A stretch of DNA of 64,000 nucleotides from JBJHBP01 sp050485645 (lineage in GTDB: Bacteria; Pseudomonadota; Gammaproteobacteria; Steroidobacterales; Rariloculaceae): the NCBI GenBank assembly GCA_050485645.1, contig JBJHBT010000007.1:1-64000 (forward strand). The letters are read 5' to 3'. Under the pieces are notes generated by a model. It saw nothing but the letters and a program-made list of their open reading frames with translations. It did not search any database and had not been told where the DNA came from. Positions 36,845 through 44,721 of the stretch are shown here, piece after piece (position 1 is the first letter of the stretch; every line of letters starts with the position of its first letter). Position numbers and translations under genes: made by a program.

Positions 36845-38456
36845 AGTCGGCCCTGCAAAATTCACCCAGTTGTCCAAGTCAGCCGACCCAGGCCGGTTTT
36901 TCGCGACTGCGAGCGCGTTGTGAACGCTGTGGCCAGCGCAGCGAGCAGCGCAAACAGGGGCGCAAGAAGGCCCTTGAGCCCCAGGCGCAGCACCGCGCGC
37001 AGCAACCAGCGGATGTTGTAGCCGGCCGCGCACAGCACCGCATGCAGCGCATCGCCCGTTGCGCCTTGCAGCCAGCACCGGTCCATGGCGTTGTCGTGCT
37101 TCAAGTGCCCGATGGCCGGCTCCACGGCCTGCCTGCGCTTGAGCCAGCGGCGCTGCTGATCGCTCAGGCTGTTGAACCTGCCCCGGTGGATGATCTGCAC
37201 GCTCGGGTTGGCCGCATCCACGCCCCTGAAGCCCAGGTCCACGACCACCTGCTTGGGCTTGACCCCCGTGTCCTCGCTCAGGATCGTCACCTGCTCGAGC
37301 TGCTCGGCCAGGGTGTGGCCGTCATAGGGGTTGCCGGTGAAGCTGCGGGCCCCGACCATCAGGCCCTGCCTGTGCGTGATCGCCACGCTGACCTTCACGC
37401 CGAACTCGTAGGGCTTCCTGGCCTTGCCCTTGCCGATGCACTCAACCTCCGGTGCGTGCAGCGCGTACAGCTTGCTCTTGTCCTTCGGTCGCTGGGTGCG
37501 GATGCGCTGGGCACGCTGCATCAGCTCGCGCAGGCCGTTGAGTGTCAGGGGCGATGCATCGATGGCCTGTTCGATCTTGCGTGCCACCTCGCGCAGTACG
37601 ATGCCCAACACCGTGCGCTGGCGTTTGAGCACCTTGCGCAGGCGCTTGAACTGCTTGGCATGGGCGTAGCCGCCGGCACGCCGGCGCAATGTCTTGCCTT
37701 CCTTGACGAAGGTCTGCTTGAGCGCGATGCCCGCGCGCTTGGCCGCGGCCACCACCTTGTGGCGCGCGATCTCCAGCAGGCGCGAGTCCACCGGGTGGGC
37801 GATGGCCTTCTCCTGCACCGTGGTGTCCACGATCAGCCGCTCGAACTCGGCCGGCTTGACCGCCTTGCAGGCAACCGCCGTGTCGATGGTGGCCTTGAGC
37901 AGTTCCTCGACCCCGGCCTCGCCGATGGCAGCACGAAAGCGTCCGATCTGCGTGGCATCGCAGGGCAGGCGCGGCTCGTAGAACGTCATGCCGCTGAAGT
38001 GCTGCCACACCACGTTCTCGGCCCAGCGCTGCACCAGTTCCTCGTCGCTGAGCTTGTAGGCGTGCTTGAGGTACAGCAGGCTGGCCATCAGGCGGATCGC
38101 AAGGCGGGGCCGCCCGGCGGCGGCAACGCCCGCGCCTGCGACCTGCAGGGACGGGCCGAACAGATCGTCCTGCGCAACGGCGCGGCCCTCACGCACCTGG
38201 CGGGCAAACCGCGGTGCCAGTGCCGCCTCGATCTGTGCCCAGGGCAGCCGGCTGGCCAGCACCGCCAGCGGGTGGCGCAGATCGATCATCTCGGCCAGCC
38301 GCTGGCGGAACAAGTCGGCACTCTCGCGCGCATCGGGCATCGGCAAAACCCTCAGGATTCAGCTTCTGATCTCTCGATTCTCGGGGATCGCGCCCCACCC
38401 AGAACCGGTGCAAACCCAGTGTTCATGCGGCTTGCCGGGATATTGCAGGGCCGACT
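36845..38456. mobile_element. Intact IS5-like insertion sequence, 1.6 kb, with target duplications
   Basis: Perfect 14-bp terminal inverted repeats AGTCGGCCCTGCAA (36845-36858) and its complement (38443-38456) enclose one transposase gene. The 4-bp sequence TTGT flanks both ends (36841-36844 and 38457-38460), so the copy inserted by simple transposition and has not rearranged since. Family assignment (IS5/IS1182-like) is from the transposase. It lies between the AbiE and PrlF-YhaV modules of the ICE. Confidence 0.85.
36862..38340 (-). CDS. DDE transposase of the IS5-like element
   Basis: A 492-aa transposase with an N-terminal DUF772 domain (LAIRLMASLLYLKHAYKLSD, FSGMTFYEPRLPCDATQIGRFR) and a DDE domain. 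The first catalytic Asp is in LIVDTTVQEKAI, the second in VVVDLGFRGVD, and the Glu is in QAVEPAIGHLKHDN. The reading frame is full length, so it is likely active. I start at ATG 38340, preceded by AGGG; a TTG two codons upstream is possible. Confidence 0.9.
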   Translation of the reverse strand: MPDARESADLFRQRLAEMIDLRHPLAVLASRLPWAQIEAALAPRFARQVREGRAVAQDDLFGPSLQVAGAGVAAAGRPRLAIRLMASLLYLKHAYKLSDEELVQRWAENVVWQHFSGMTFYEPRLPCDATQIGRFRAAIGEAGVEELLKATIDTAVACKAVKPAEFERLIVDTTVQEKAIAHPVDSRLLEIARHKVVAAAKRAGIALKQTFVKEGKTLRRRAGGYAHAKQFKRLRKVLKRQRTVLGIVLREVARKIEQAIDASPLTLNGLRELMQRAQRIRTQRPKDKSKLYALHAPEVECIGKGKARKPYEFGVKVSVAITHRQGLMVGARSFTGNPYDGHTLAEQLEQVTILSEDTGVKPKQVVVDLGFRGVDAANPSVQIIHRGRFNSLSDQQRRWLKRRQAVEPAIGHLKHDNAMDRCWLQGATGDALHAVLCAAGYNIRWLLRAVLRLGLKGLLAPLFALLAALATAFTTRSQSRKTGLGRLTWTTG

Positions 38457-38620
38457 TTGTATAGGGCAACTCGTGGGCACCCGGCCACAGACAAAGGGGT
38501 GCCGTCCCGTACCGCATTGAGGGCGGAAGGCAGTCTGTGCCCTGTTTACGATGGTCCCTTTCTCGCAGCAGGCTGAAATCATGGGGATACAGCGACATGG
38601 CGTACCCGAGGGGGTATGGC

Positions 38621-38649
38621 TTGACAGCGTAAGGAAAATTCCTTACCAT
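38621..38649 (+). promoter_or_regulatory. prlF-yhaV promoter with overlapping palindromic operator
   Basis: TTGACA (38621-38626), a 17-bp spacer and TACCAT (38644-38649) form a good promoter. The perfect palindrome arms GTAAGGAA and TTCCTTAC (38629-38646, 2-bp centre) lie between the two boxes and touch the -10. Binding there by the AbrB-like PrlF antitoxin would block transcription, the usual autoregulation of this module. Confidence 0.65.
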
Positions 38650-38682
38650 GCAGGCATGAAGGTCAAAGACAGGAGCCCGACC

Positions 38683-39000
38683 ATGCCTGGCATCCACGAA
38701 CTTGCCACACTCACATCCAAGGGACAGATCACGTTGCCCAAGTCCATCCGGCAAGCGCTAGGTGTGACCACCGGTGGCAAGGTGGCCTTCGAGCTGCGCG
38801 GCGGCGAGGTCGTCGTCACCCGAGCTGAGGCCGAGCACGAAGACCCGGCGATCGGCGCCTTCCTGGGACTGCTGGAAGCGGACATCCGCGACGGCAGGAA
38901 CGTCCGGGCGCTCCCAGAGGATCTCGCCCAGGCCATGCTCGCCAACGTCGGCCACGCCAACGACCTCGATGAGCCCATCGAGGGTGAAGTCGCGCTCTGA
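38683..39000 (+). CDS. prlF: PrlF-family antitoxin (AbrB fold)
   Basis: A 105-aa antitoxin that neutralises YhaV and represses the operon. The N-terminal swapped-hairpin AbrB domain is TLTSKGQITLPKSIRQALGV...GKVAFELRGGEVVV. The tail is acidic. ATG 38683 is chosen because AGGAG lies at 38671-38675. The in-frame ATG at 38656 would sit at the predicted transcript start. Confidence 0.9.
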   Translation: MPGIHELATLTSKGQITLPKSIRQALGVTTGGKVAFELRGGEVVVTRAEAEHEDPAIGAFLGLLEADIRDGRNVRALPEDLAQAMLANVGHANDLDEPIEGEVAL

Positions 39001-39464
39001 TGCAGCGTCATGGGTGGGTACTGCTGTTCCATGAGTGCATCGTGGAACAACTGCAAAAGCTGCATGCGGCGGCCGAACGTGCGCAGCGCAGCGATCCGGA
39101 AGGCTTCGAGCGCAACGCCAACGTCAAGCTGTTCCGGGCGCTGAGCCAACTGATTCTGGATACCGTGCCGAGCGATCCGGCGCGGGACGAGTACCGCCAG
39201 GGCAACACCCTGGGGCCGGAGCATCGCCATTGGCGGCGCGCGAAGATCGGACGGCGGTTCCGTCTGTTCTTCCGCTACGACTCCAGAGCGAAGACCATCG
39301 TGTTCGCCTGGGTCAACGATGAGCAGACGTTGCGCTCGGCGGGTAGCAAGTCCGACCCTTACGCCGTGTTCGAGAAGATGCTCGAACGAGGAAACCCGCC
39401 GGACGATTGGGCAAGCCTGGTTGCCGCGAGCCGGTCCGACTGGTCCGCACAGGAGACGCGATAA
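39000..39464 (+). CDS. yhaV: YhaV-family type II toxin (ribonuclease)
   Basis: A 154-aa RelE-like RNase. The pattern RHGWVLLFHECIVEQL at the start, DPARDEYRQGNTLG, HWRRAKIGRRFRLFFRYDSRAKTIVFAWVNDE and the C-terminal DPYAVFEKMLERGNPPDDW match YhaV. The ATG overlaps the prlF stop by 1 nt (TGATG). With AbiE it gives the element two addiction modules. Confidence 0.92.
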   Translation: MQRHGWVLLFHECIVEQLQKLHAAAERAQRSDPEGFERNANVKLFRALSQLILDTVPSDPARDEYRQGNTLGPEHRHWRRAKIGRRFRLFFRYDSRAKTIVFAWVNDEQTLRSAGSKSDPYAVFEKMLERGNPPDDWASLVAASRSDWSAQETR

Positions 39465-39487
39465 ACCCTCCACACGAGGTAAGAGCG

Positions 39488-39847
39488 ATGAAAACGACAT
39501 CCCGTACCACGAACGCAGAACGCGCCGGCAGATGGCTTGGCCGCGCGTGGCGGGGATTCGTTCGGCAAGAAGCCCGCGCCGTCCATTGGCTCGCCGACAA
39601 GGGGGTTCCGGCCGGCGTGGGGCAGCTCCTGCTCTGGATCGTGAAGCTCGCCGTCTTCGCCGTGCTGTTGTATGTCGCGTTCTGGCTCGCTTTGTTGCTC
39701 GCCTTCGCGGTAGCTGCTGCATGGCTTGTACGGAACGCCGATTTGGATGACGAGAAGCAGCCGGAACTCAGGGACGGCCATTCAGGCGTCGGTTTGTACG
39801 ACAAGGATGACTGGCGAATCGACATGGGCGACCCCGACGATCCGTAG
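39488..39847 (+). CDS. DUF3742-family ICE membrane protein
   Basis: A 119-aa protein with an arginine-rich N-terminus (RAGRWLGRAWRGFVRQEARAVHWL), one or two hydrophobic spans (about residues 43-80) and an acidic tail. DUF3742 proteins are typical companions of the TraG-N-like gene in this ICE family; their function is unknown. ATG 39488 has GAGG 8 nt upstream. In this element the partner TraG-like gene is 23 kb away, with the defence island between. Confidence 0.8.
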   Translation: MKTTSRTTNAERAGRWLGRAWRGFVRQEARAVHWLADKGVPAGVGQLLLWIVKLAVFAVLLYVAFWLALLLAFAVAAAWLVRNADLDDEKQPELRDGHSGVGLYDKDDWRIDMGDPDDP

Positions 39848-39863
39848 CTGTCTTAACAACAAC

Positions 39864-40625
39864 TCATCGGCCAGCTTTGCTCATCCTCGTATCTCCAGTA
39901 AGAAGGCTTGCTAACCGCAAGCCATTCGATCTCAGAGTTTGAGCTGCTTCTTCTGGCTGTATACCCCAAATCTCAGCAAGCTGAATTGACACTGTTGCTG
40001 CCTCCCAAGGCAGCACAGATACTCCGCGTACCTTGGCAAAGGGGCCATCGCTCTCTGACACCACTCGGTCACGTGGCATCAATTCGGCAAGTTTCCGCCC
40101 ATTGGCAGAATGCAACATCACAGGCCCAACGCTGAACCAGCACCCTAACTCTTTGGCGCGTAGTAGTTGCGAAGAAGAGTCTGTAAACCAATGGAGAACT
40201 GCGATCCCAAAGCCAGAATAGGCATCAAGAAAATCCAGAGTCTCCCGAGCGGCCGCTCGTGAATGAATGCTTAGGACACGTCCACCAAGCGTAACGCATT
40301 TCTGTAGCACGGATTGAAATATGTGCCGTTGAAGCTCCTTGTGTTGCCTATAACGGGTTGAACCATCCAGGCCAACTTCTCCAACACCTGAACAATTCTC
40401 TATCTGAGCAAGCAAGGTTTCCAGTTCGCTAAATTTCTTGTCGGCAACTTCTGGATGAAGGCCAGGAGATATAAAGATTTTTTCTGTCGCAGGAAGGACT
40501 TTCGATGTAGCGGAGAAGGCTCTCGGGCTGGTAGTCACCAACCAAACAAACTCCACCTTTCTCAATGCATCAGCATAAACCTGCTTCGCATTAGGATAAA
40601 GGTCCAGGTGACAATGGAAATCCAT
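39864..40625 (-). CDS. qatD: QatD, TatD-like metal-dependent hydrolase
   Basis: Last gene of the qatABCD anti-phage system, 253 aa. Metal-binding motifs of the TatD family are DFHCHLD at the N-terminus, GEVGLDG, SIHSR, LHWF and SESDGPF. TatD proteins are metal-dependent nucleases or hydrolases; the target in Qat defence is not established. Its ATG overlaps the qatC stop by 1 nt. The qat genes look clearly less GC-rich than the host core. Confidence 0.9.
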   Translation of the reverse strand: MDFHCHLDLYPNAKQVYADALRKVEFVWLVTTSPRAFSATSKVLPATEKIFISPGLHPEVADKKFSELETLLAQIENCSGVGEVGLDGSTRYRQHKELQRHIFQSVLQKCVTLGGRVLSIHSRAAARETLDFLDAYSGFGIAVLHWFTDSSSQLLRAKELGCWFSVGPVMLHSANGRKLAELMPRDRVVSESDGPFAKVRGVSVLPWEAATVSIQLAEIWGIQPEEAAQTLRSNGLRLASLLTGDTRMSKAGR

Positions 40626-41881
40626 CAGATTACGCCATCTGCTCGAAGCAAAACCGCCAGCTCGCTTAATCCTTGCTCAATAACACGCCGATAATGCTGG
40701 CGATCAGTTTGAGGAGCAAAAGACAGCGTTGCACCAAGGAAGGAGTCGACGCCACGTTGCTCAGCAGAAAGAACCGCGCATGCTACCGCCATGGGATCAT
40801 CCGCACTCGTTTTGCCTGATGAGGAAAGAGACGAAAATTTATAGTTTGTCGTATCAGCGCGCCCCCAATGGTGAATGGCAGCTCTGCGAACCATACATGG
40901 TACGCAACGCCCGCAGTGCGTCCGGTTGTAAGTACGAAAACGTCCACAGCTTGTAGTGTCACACGCATACGTTTCGAGGACCGTTTGATTCGCACATTCC
41001 CGCAGCATCTCTCCTTTAGTCTTGAACCGGTAGGGCATGAGCAAACTTGCTTCGATACCTATGCCTTCGAGCAGTTCTTGCAGCATGTGCATGAATAACG
41101 GATGCGTAGTTCTGGTGCTAAGGCTGGCCATCCTGCCTGGCAGTAGTGGCGGATTGAGGCTAATGAAGCCATTCTCAGCTACTAGAATCTCTGGTTTCTT
41201 CGCTGATAGCAGTGATGTTGCGAGCACGGATAGGCCATAGAAGGCCATCGAGCGAGCCCTTGTGGAGGTCTCTTTTTCACCCTCGAATACAATGCGGTGA
41301 CTCCACTGTTGATGCCAGCCTGCACCATCCAGTGTTCTTGCATAGGTAACTTGTCTGGCCGAGTCCTCAAAAGCAAGGTGCGAAACAAAGATTGGCTTAC
41401 GACCTTGAGCGACAGCATCAATGCCTCCTATCAGGCTGTCGAGGCCGCCGGAAAGCAATGCAATACAGTCGCGGTCACAGAGTCGACGCTGACCTTTCGG
41501 TGGGGTGGGGCCGCCTTCAATGAATCGAAGTGTCCAGAAGTCACCAGTTAATACCCGCAGCATATTCTGCGCAATGCGTCTATTCTTTTCCCATGGGGCT
41601 GGATCGTTGAGCGTAATGTCAAGCTCAATCTGGCGAGTCCATCCGTCCGCACTTTTCTTGCGAAGGACAGCTATGTCGGCTGCGCAAACGGCGAAGCAAA
41701 AGAGCACAAAGTCCCACACTGGGTTCGAAGGCGCATAGCCAGCCTTCTCCAGTTCCCGACGCCAGCCGTGGGCTATACGGCCAACCGTTGGTTGGGATGA
41801 TGACTCCAAGAAGGTGAATGCGCGCGCTCCCGAAGGCAGGGAAGCCGGTAGTGCATCGACGCTCGAACAGATAATGTTCAT
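40625..41881 (-). CDS. qatC: QatC, QueC-like ATP-dependent enzyme
   Basis: A 418-aa QueC-like protein. The PP-loop is ALLSGGLDSL (residues 141-150), and a cysteine cluster that would bind zinc (C..C, then HCGRCVPC) lies near residues 308-330, as in QueC, which makes preQ0. In defence systems such proteins are thought to attach a deazaguanine to a partner protein; QatB is the expected partner. It overlaps qatB by 4 nt. Confidence 0.92.
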   Translation of the reverse strand: MNIICSSVDALPASLPSGARAFTFLESSSQPTVGRIAHGWRRELEKAGYAPSNPVWDFVLFCFAVCAADIAVLRKKSADGWTRQIELDITLNDPAPWEKNRRIAQNMLRVLTGDFWTLRFIEGGPTPPKGQRRLCDRDCIALLSGGLDSLIGGIDAVAQGRKPIFVSHLAFEDSARQVTYARTLDGAGWHQQWSHRIVFEGEKETSTRARSMAFYGLSVLATSLLSAKKPEILVAENGFISLNPPLLPGRMASLSTRTTHPLFMHMLQELLEGIGIEASLLMPYRFKTKGEMLRECANQTVLETYACDTTSCGRFRTYNRTHCGRCVPCMVRRAAIHHWGRADTTNYKFSSLSSSGKTSADDPMAVACAVLSAEQRGVDSFLGATLSFAPQTDRQHYRRVIEQGLSELAVLLRADGVI

Positions 41882-42747
41882 GATTCAGCAAATACCGTTA
41901 GCGCATCTTGCAGCGCTGCATTCGCGATTTCTCGCATGGCGCGCTCCGCACCACCAGCGCGGGCCTTTTCCATCGATCGATTGACTACAACCATGATGTA
42001 GTCGAGCACCTGTCCCAAGCGACTCTGAACAACCTGTGGTGCGTATTGAAGTTTCTCGAAGACTCTACCAAGTTCAAGCTGGACGCGGTTGTAAACATCA
42101 AACGCTACGGTATACGCCATCAAGCTGGCTATCTGGTCGTCCGTTAGATTGAAGATGTCTGCGTTTGGCTCCATTTCGTAGAGATGAGCAATGGCGTGAT
42201 CCATGGCGTGCCTGGCAGACTCCTCATCAACGCTGCCCCCAACTGGCACTAATCTCTGCACAACTTCGAGTGCGGTATCCTTCGCAGAAAGTCCACGCTG
42301 CCTTATCGAGTCGACCCATGCGTTAATGGCGGGATCGTTGCCATCACGGGCTGTAGCCAGGAATCCACCCAATGACGATGCCGCAGTTGCGCTCGTCCGC
42401 ATTCGGCTCCCGGCCCTCGACGATCCTCCCATGCCTTTCTTCACGAAGCTTGAAATACCTCGACGAAGATCGGAGCTGCTGCCGGACCGAACAAACCCCG
42501 TCAATGCTCCACGAGCTTGTTGATACCGTCCAGGCGGGGCTGTTGCTGGGCCTGCAGGTGGTGATGCCGCTTGGCCCTCGTCATCCTCTCCGCTGCCATT
42601 TCCATCGGTGTCGTCAGAGGGTGGTGCGCCAGGGCTCAAGGGTACATCCGCATAATCGGTATCAATGCCAGCTCCAGCGTCATCTAACCATGGTGGGTCA
42701 AATGATGAGCCAGCACCCGCTCCTGCGCTTGAGGTGGAGGTGCCCAT
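41878..42747 (-). CDS. qatB: QatB
   Basis: A 289-aa Qat protein of unknown biochemical role. The N-terminus MGTSTSSAGAG followed by PPWLDD matches the characteristic QatB start (MGTS...PxWL). After Met removal a glycine would be exposed. Residues 20-75 are low-complexity G, S, P and D; the remainder is helical. It starts 1 bp after the qatA stop. Confidence 0.85.
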   Translation of the reverse strand: MGTSTSSAGAGAGSSFDPPWLDDAGAGIDTDYADVPLSPGAPPSDDTDGNGSGEDDEGQAASPPAGPATAPPGRYQQARGALTGFVRSGSSSDLRRGISSFVKKGMGGSSRAGSRMRTSATAASSLGGFLATARDGNDPAINAWVDSIRQRGLSAKDTALEVVQRLVPVGGSVDEESARHAMDHAIAHLYEMEPNADIFNLTDDQIASLMAYTVAFDVYNRVQLELGRVFEKLQYAPQVVQSRLGQVLDYIMVVVNRSMEKARAGGAERAMREIANAALQDALTVFAES

Positions 42748-44619
42748 CTACTGTTTCCTCGCATTGGTGATCGCTTTTTTTACGGGCTCGGGTGTCTCTC
42801 CATCATTCATCCACTTGTCCAGAACATCTTTCGCCCAACCACAGTCCGTTAGCGCGGACACAAGGCCCGGCGCGAGTTGAGCGACAGGCGCTTGGCTGAT
42901 CAATGCCGCCGCTCGTGGCCCCACCCCAGTGTGAATTCGGCACACCTCAGTCAGCATGAGAATCTCTTCGTGCTTCTGCCAAGATCGATTGGATCTCTTT
43001 GCTTCCCACGCTCGTACCATGGCAAGGCCAGATTGAACTTCCCCAGCCGTTCGAATCTGCTGCTTCAATGGCTCGTTTGAGGTCCGAGCCGAGATTAGCG
43101 AATCACGTAGTGCCTTCCCGGCATCGTTCAGTTCATCTGCACCAAAATCCCTGATCGTGCTATCGCGGCTGAGGTGCAAGATCGGCCGCAAATCCATGTC
43201 ACCCAGGGAAGGTTCAAGCGTGAGCCACTCCCGTACAAAGGCCTTGTCACCAAAAGGATCGGGAAGCTTGCTTTCCGGGTCTTTTGCGGCCGTTTCTCCC
43301 TCGCGAAGAATGTCGACCTTACCCTCGTTCTCCGCAGAGACCTTCTCGGCAAGCGCATTGGCAACTGCTTCGTCGCAACGTTCCAGTAGATGCCACTTGG
43401 CCAGAACTTGAACGTCCACGTCGATGTTCTGAGGCTTGGCGAGAGTCTTTCTCAGGAACACCGTGTTGAGGAAGCGCTTGACTAGCCTTGGGTTAGCCTG
43501 GACCGCACTTGCGCTGAATAGCAGCGGTGCAAATCTCTCCGCCAACCCCATCAATCCGATTAACTCGGCGTTCCCCTGCGGAACCAGGCTTTCCAAGAAC
43601 GCCAAGTCTACAGATTTTCCGGTCCAGGTCTCCCGCAATCGCGTTTCGACATTCGCTTTCGCAGTCTCAAAATCGCTGGCATCTAGCTGGCCATTTCGAT
43701 GAGCACGCTCCAGGAACAGTAATGCCGTGTAGGCTTTGGTCTCATTGGGGCCTAGCCTCGGCACACGCAGTGGTACTTGAATCAACTTGTCGAAGTAGTT
43801 GGTCGCCACATCATCGTCAAGGCCAGTGCCCGCAAAATGCACACGAACGGCACCGCGAATGAAGACATCATCTGCTGCGATCACAAAGGCACTCCGCCGC
43901 AGGAACAGCAGCAAACGAATTGCTTCCAGGGTGGAGATAGCCGTTTTAGGTAAGCATCGGTCAAGGTCGTCGACGAAAACGACCAATGTGATGCCAAGCT
44001 CTTCGAGCAAATCTTCTAGCGCATTCCGGAATGACTGGATTTCTTTGGGAAGCGAAAGAGGTTTGGCTTCGTCCAAAAGGCCTTTGGTTGCGCCTGGCAC
44101 TTCCTTCGCTACCTCAATCCCCTCTTGGACAGACTTGTTCTTCCACGCATCCGAGCCTGCATCGACGACCTTTCCGATCAGGCCAACCGGGACACCTGTG
44201 ATAATCGTGGCGGCCACCTCGCCACCAAGTTGTGCAAGACGTAGGAGGTTGATCCGCCTTACCAGTGATTTGGCCTTTTCCAATACTCCTGCGTTACTCT
44301 GAGCCTCCTCAAGAACAGCATCCCCCACAACCTGTAGCAGCGCTGTGCGAGCATCTTCAAAACCTTGGTAGAGCCATGGATTGAAGGTAATGACAATGTG
44401 CTTCGACCCTTCTGTATCTCCAGATTCCTTTCCGACCTTCGGGTCTGCTGATAGCTCAGATGCGACCATACGGACGAGAGACGACTTTCCTATCCCCCAA
44501 CCGCCAGAGATCCCAATGGAGATGGGTTCGCCCCCTGTACCTCGAATGAGTTCAGCGCAGGCCTTGGCCACGAGGCGGAAATTGACGTAGTCAACAGTAG
44601 TCTCATTGTCATGCCACAT
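42748..44619 (-). CDS. qatA: QatA, KAP-family P-loop NTPase
   Basis: A 623-aa NTPase, the first gene of the Qat module. Walker A is SGGWGIGKSS (about residues 38-47). FNPWLYQG after it and the Walker B region LVVFVDDLDRCLP are KAP hallmarks, as is a hydrophobic insertion between them (about residues 135-150). ATG 44619 is preceded by GGAG at a good distance. Confidence 0.92.
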   Translation of the reverse strand: MWHDNETTVDYVNFRLVAKACAELIRGTGGEPISIGISGGWGIGKSSLVRMVASELSADPKVGKESGDTEGSKHIVITFNPWLYQGFEDARTALLQVVGDAVLEEAQSNAGVLEKAKSLVRRINLLRLAQLGGEVAATIITGVPVGLIGKVVDAGSDAWKNKSVQEGIEVAKEVPGATKGLLDEAKPLSLPKEIQSFRNALEDLLEELGITLVVFVDDLDRCLPKTAISTLEAIRLLLFLRRSAFVIAADDVFIRGAVRVHFAGTGLDDDVATNYFDKLIQVPLRVPRLGPNETKAYTALLFLERAHRNGQLDASDFETAKANVETRLRETWTGKSVDLAFLESLVPQGNAELIGLMGLAERFAPLLFSASAVQANPRLVKRFLNTVFLRKTLAKPQNIDVDVQVLAKWHLLERCDEAVANALAEKVSAENEGKVDILREGETAAKDPESKLPDPFGDKAFVREWLTLEPSLGDMDLRPILHLSRDSTIRDFGADELNDAGKALRDSLISARTSNEPLKQQIRTAGEVQSGLAMVRAWEAKRSNRSWQKHEEILMLTEVCRIHTGVGPRAAALISQAPVAQLAPGLVSALTDCGWAKDVLDKWMNDGETPEPVKKAITNARKQ

Positions 44620-44661
44620 AGGGGCTCCGTTGAATATCTTGTCTAAGGCACAACAAGGCCA

Positions 44662-44687
44662 GATGCCTGCGAGTAACTCTAGGCATC
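44662..44687 (-). repeat. Hairpin between brxL and qatA
   Basis: A 7-bp inverted repeat (GATGCCT/AGGCATC, 12-nt loop) lies in the 102-bp gap, the largest in the defence island. No T run follows and I find no convincing separate promoter for qatA, so readthrough from BREX is likely but not shown. Confidence 0.45.
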
Positions 44688-44721
44688 GTCGAAATGCTGC
44701 CTTGGACCTGGGCTCCCTGGT

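Noticed and set aside
37042..38520. A 492-codon plus-strand frame opposite the IS transposase
   Set aside because: The minus-strand frame has the DDE residues and fits between the inverted repeats; this one crosses the IS end.
40625..41881. QueC-like gene as part of a type IV CBASS or of queuosine synthesis
   Set aside because: No CD-NTase or other cap genes and no queD/queE lie nearby; the KAP NTPase, QatB and TatD neighbours fit Qat.
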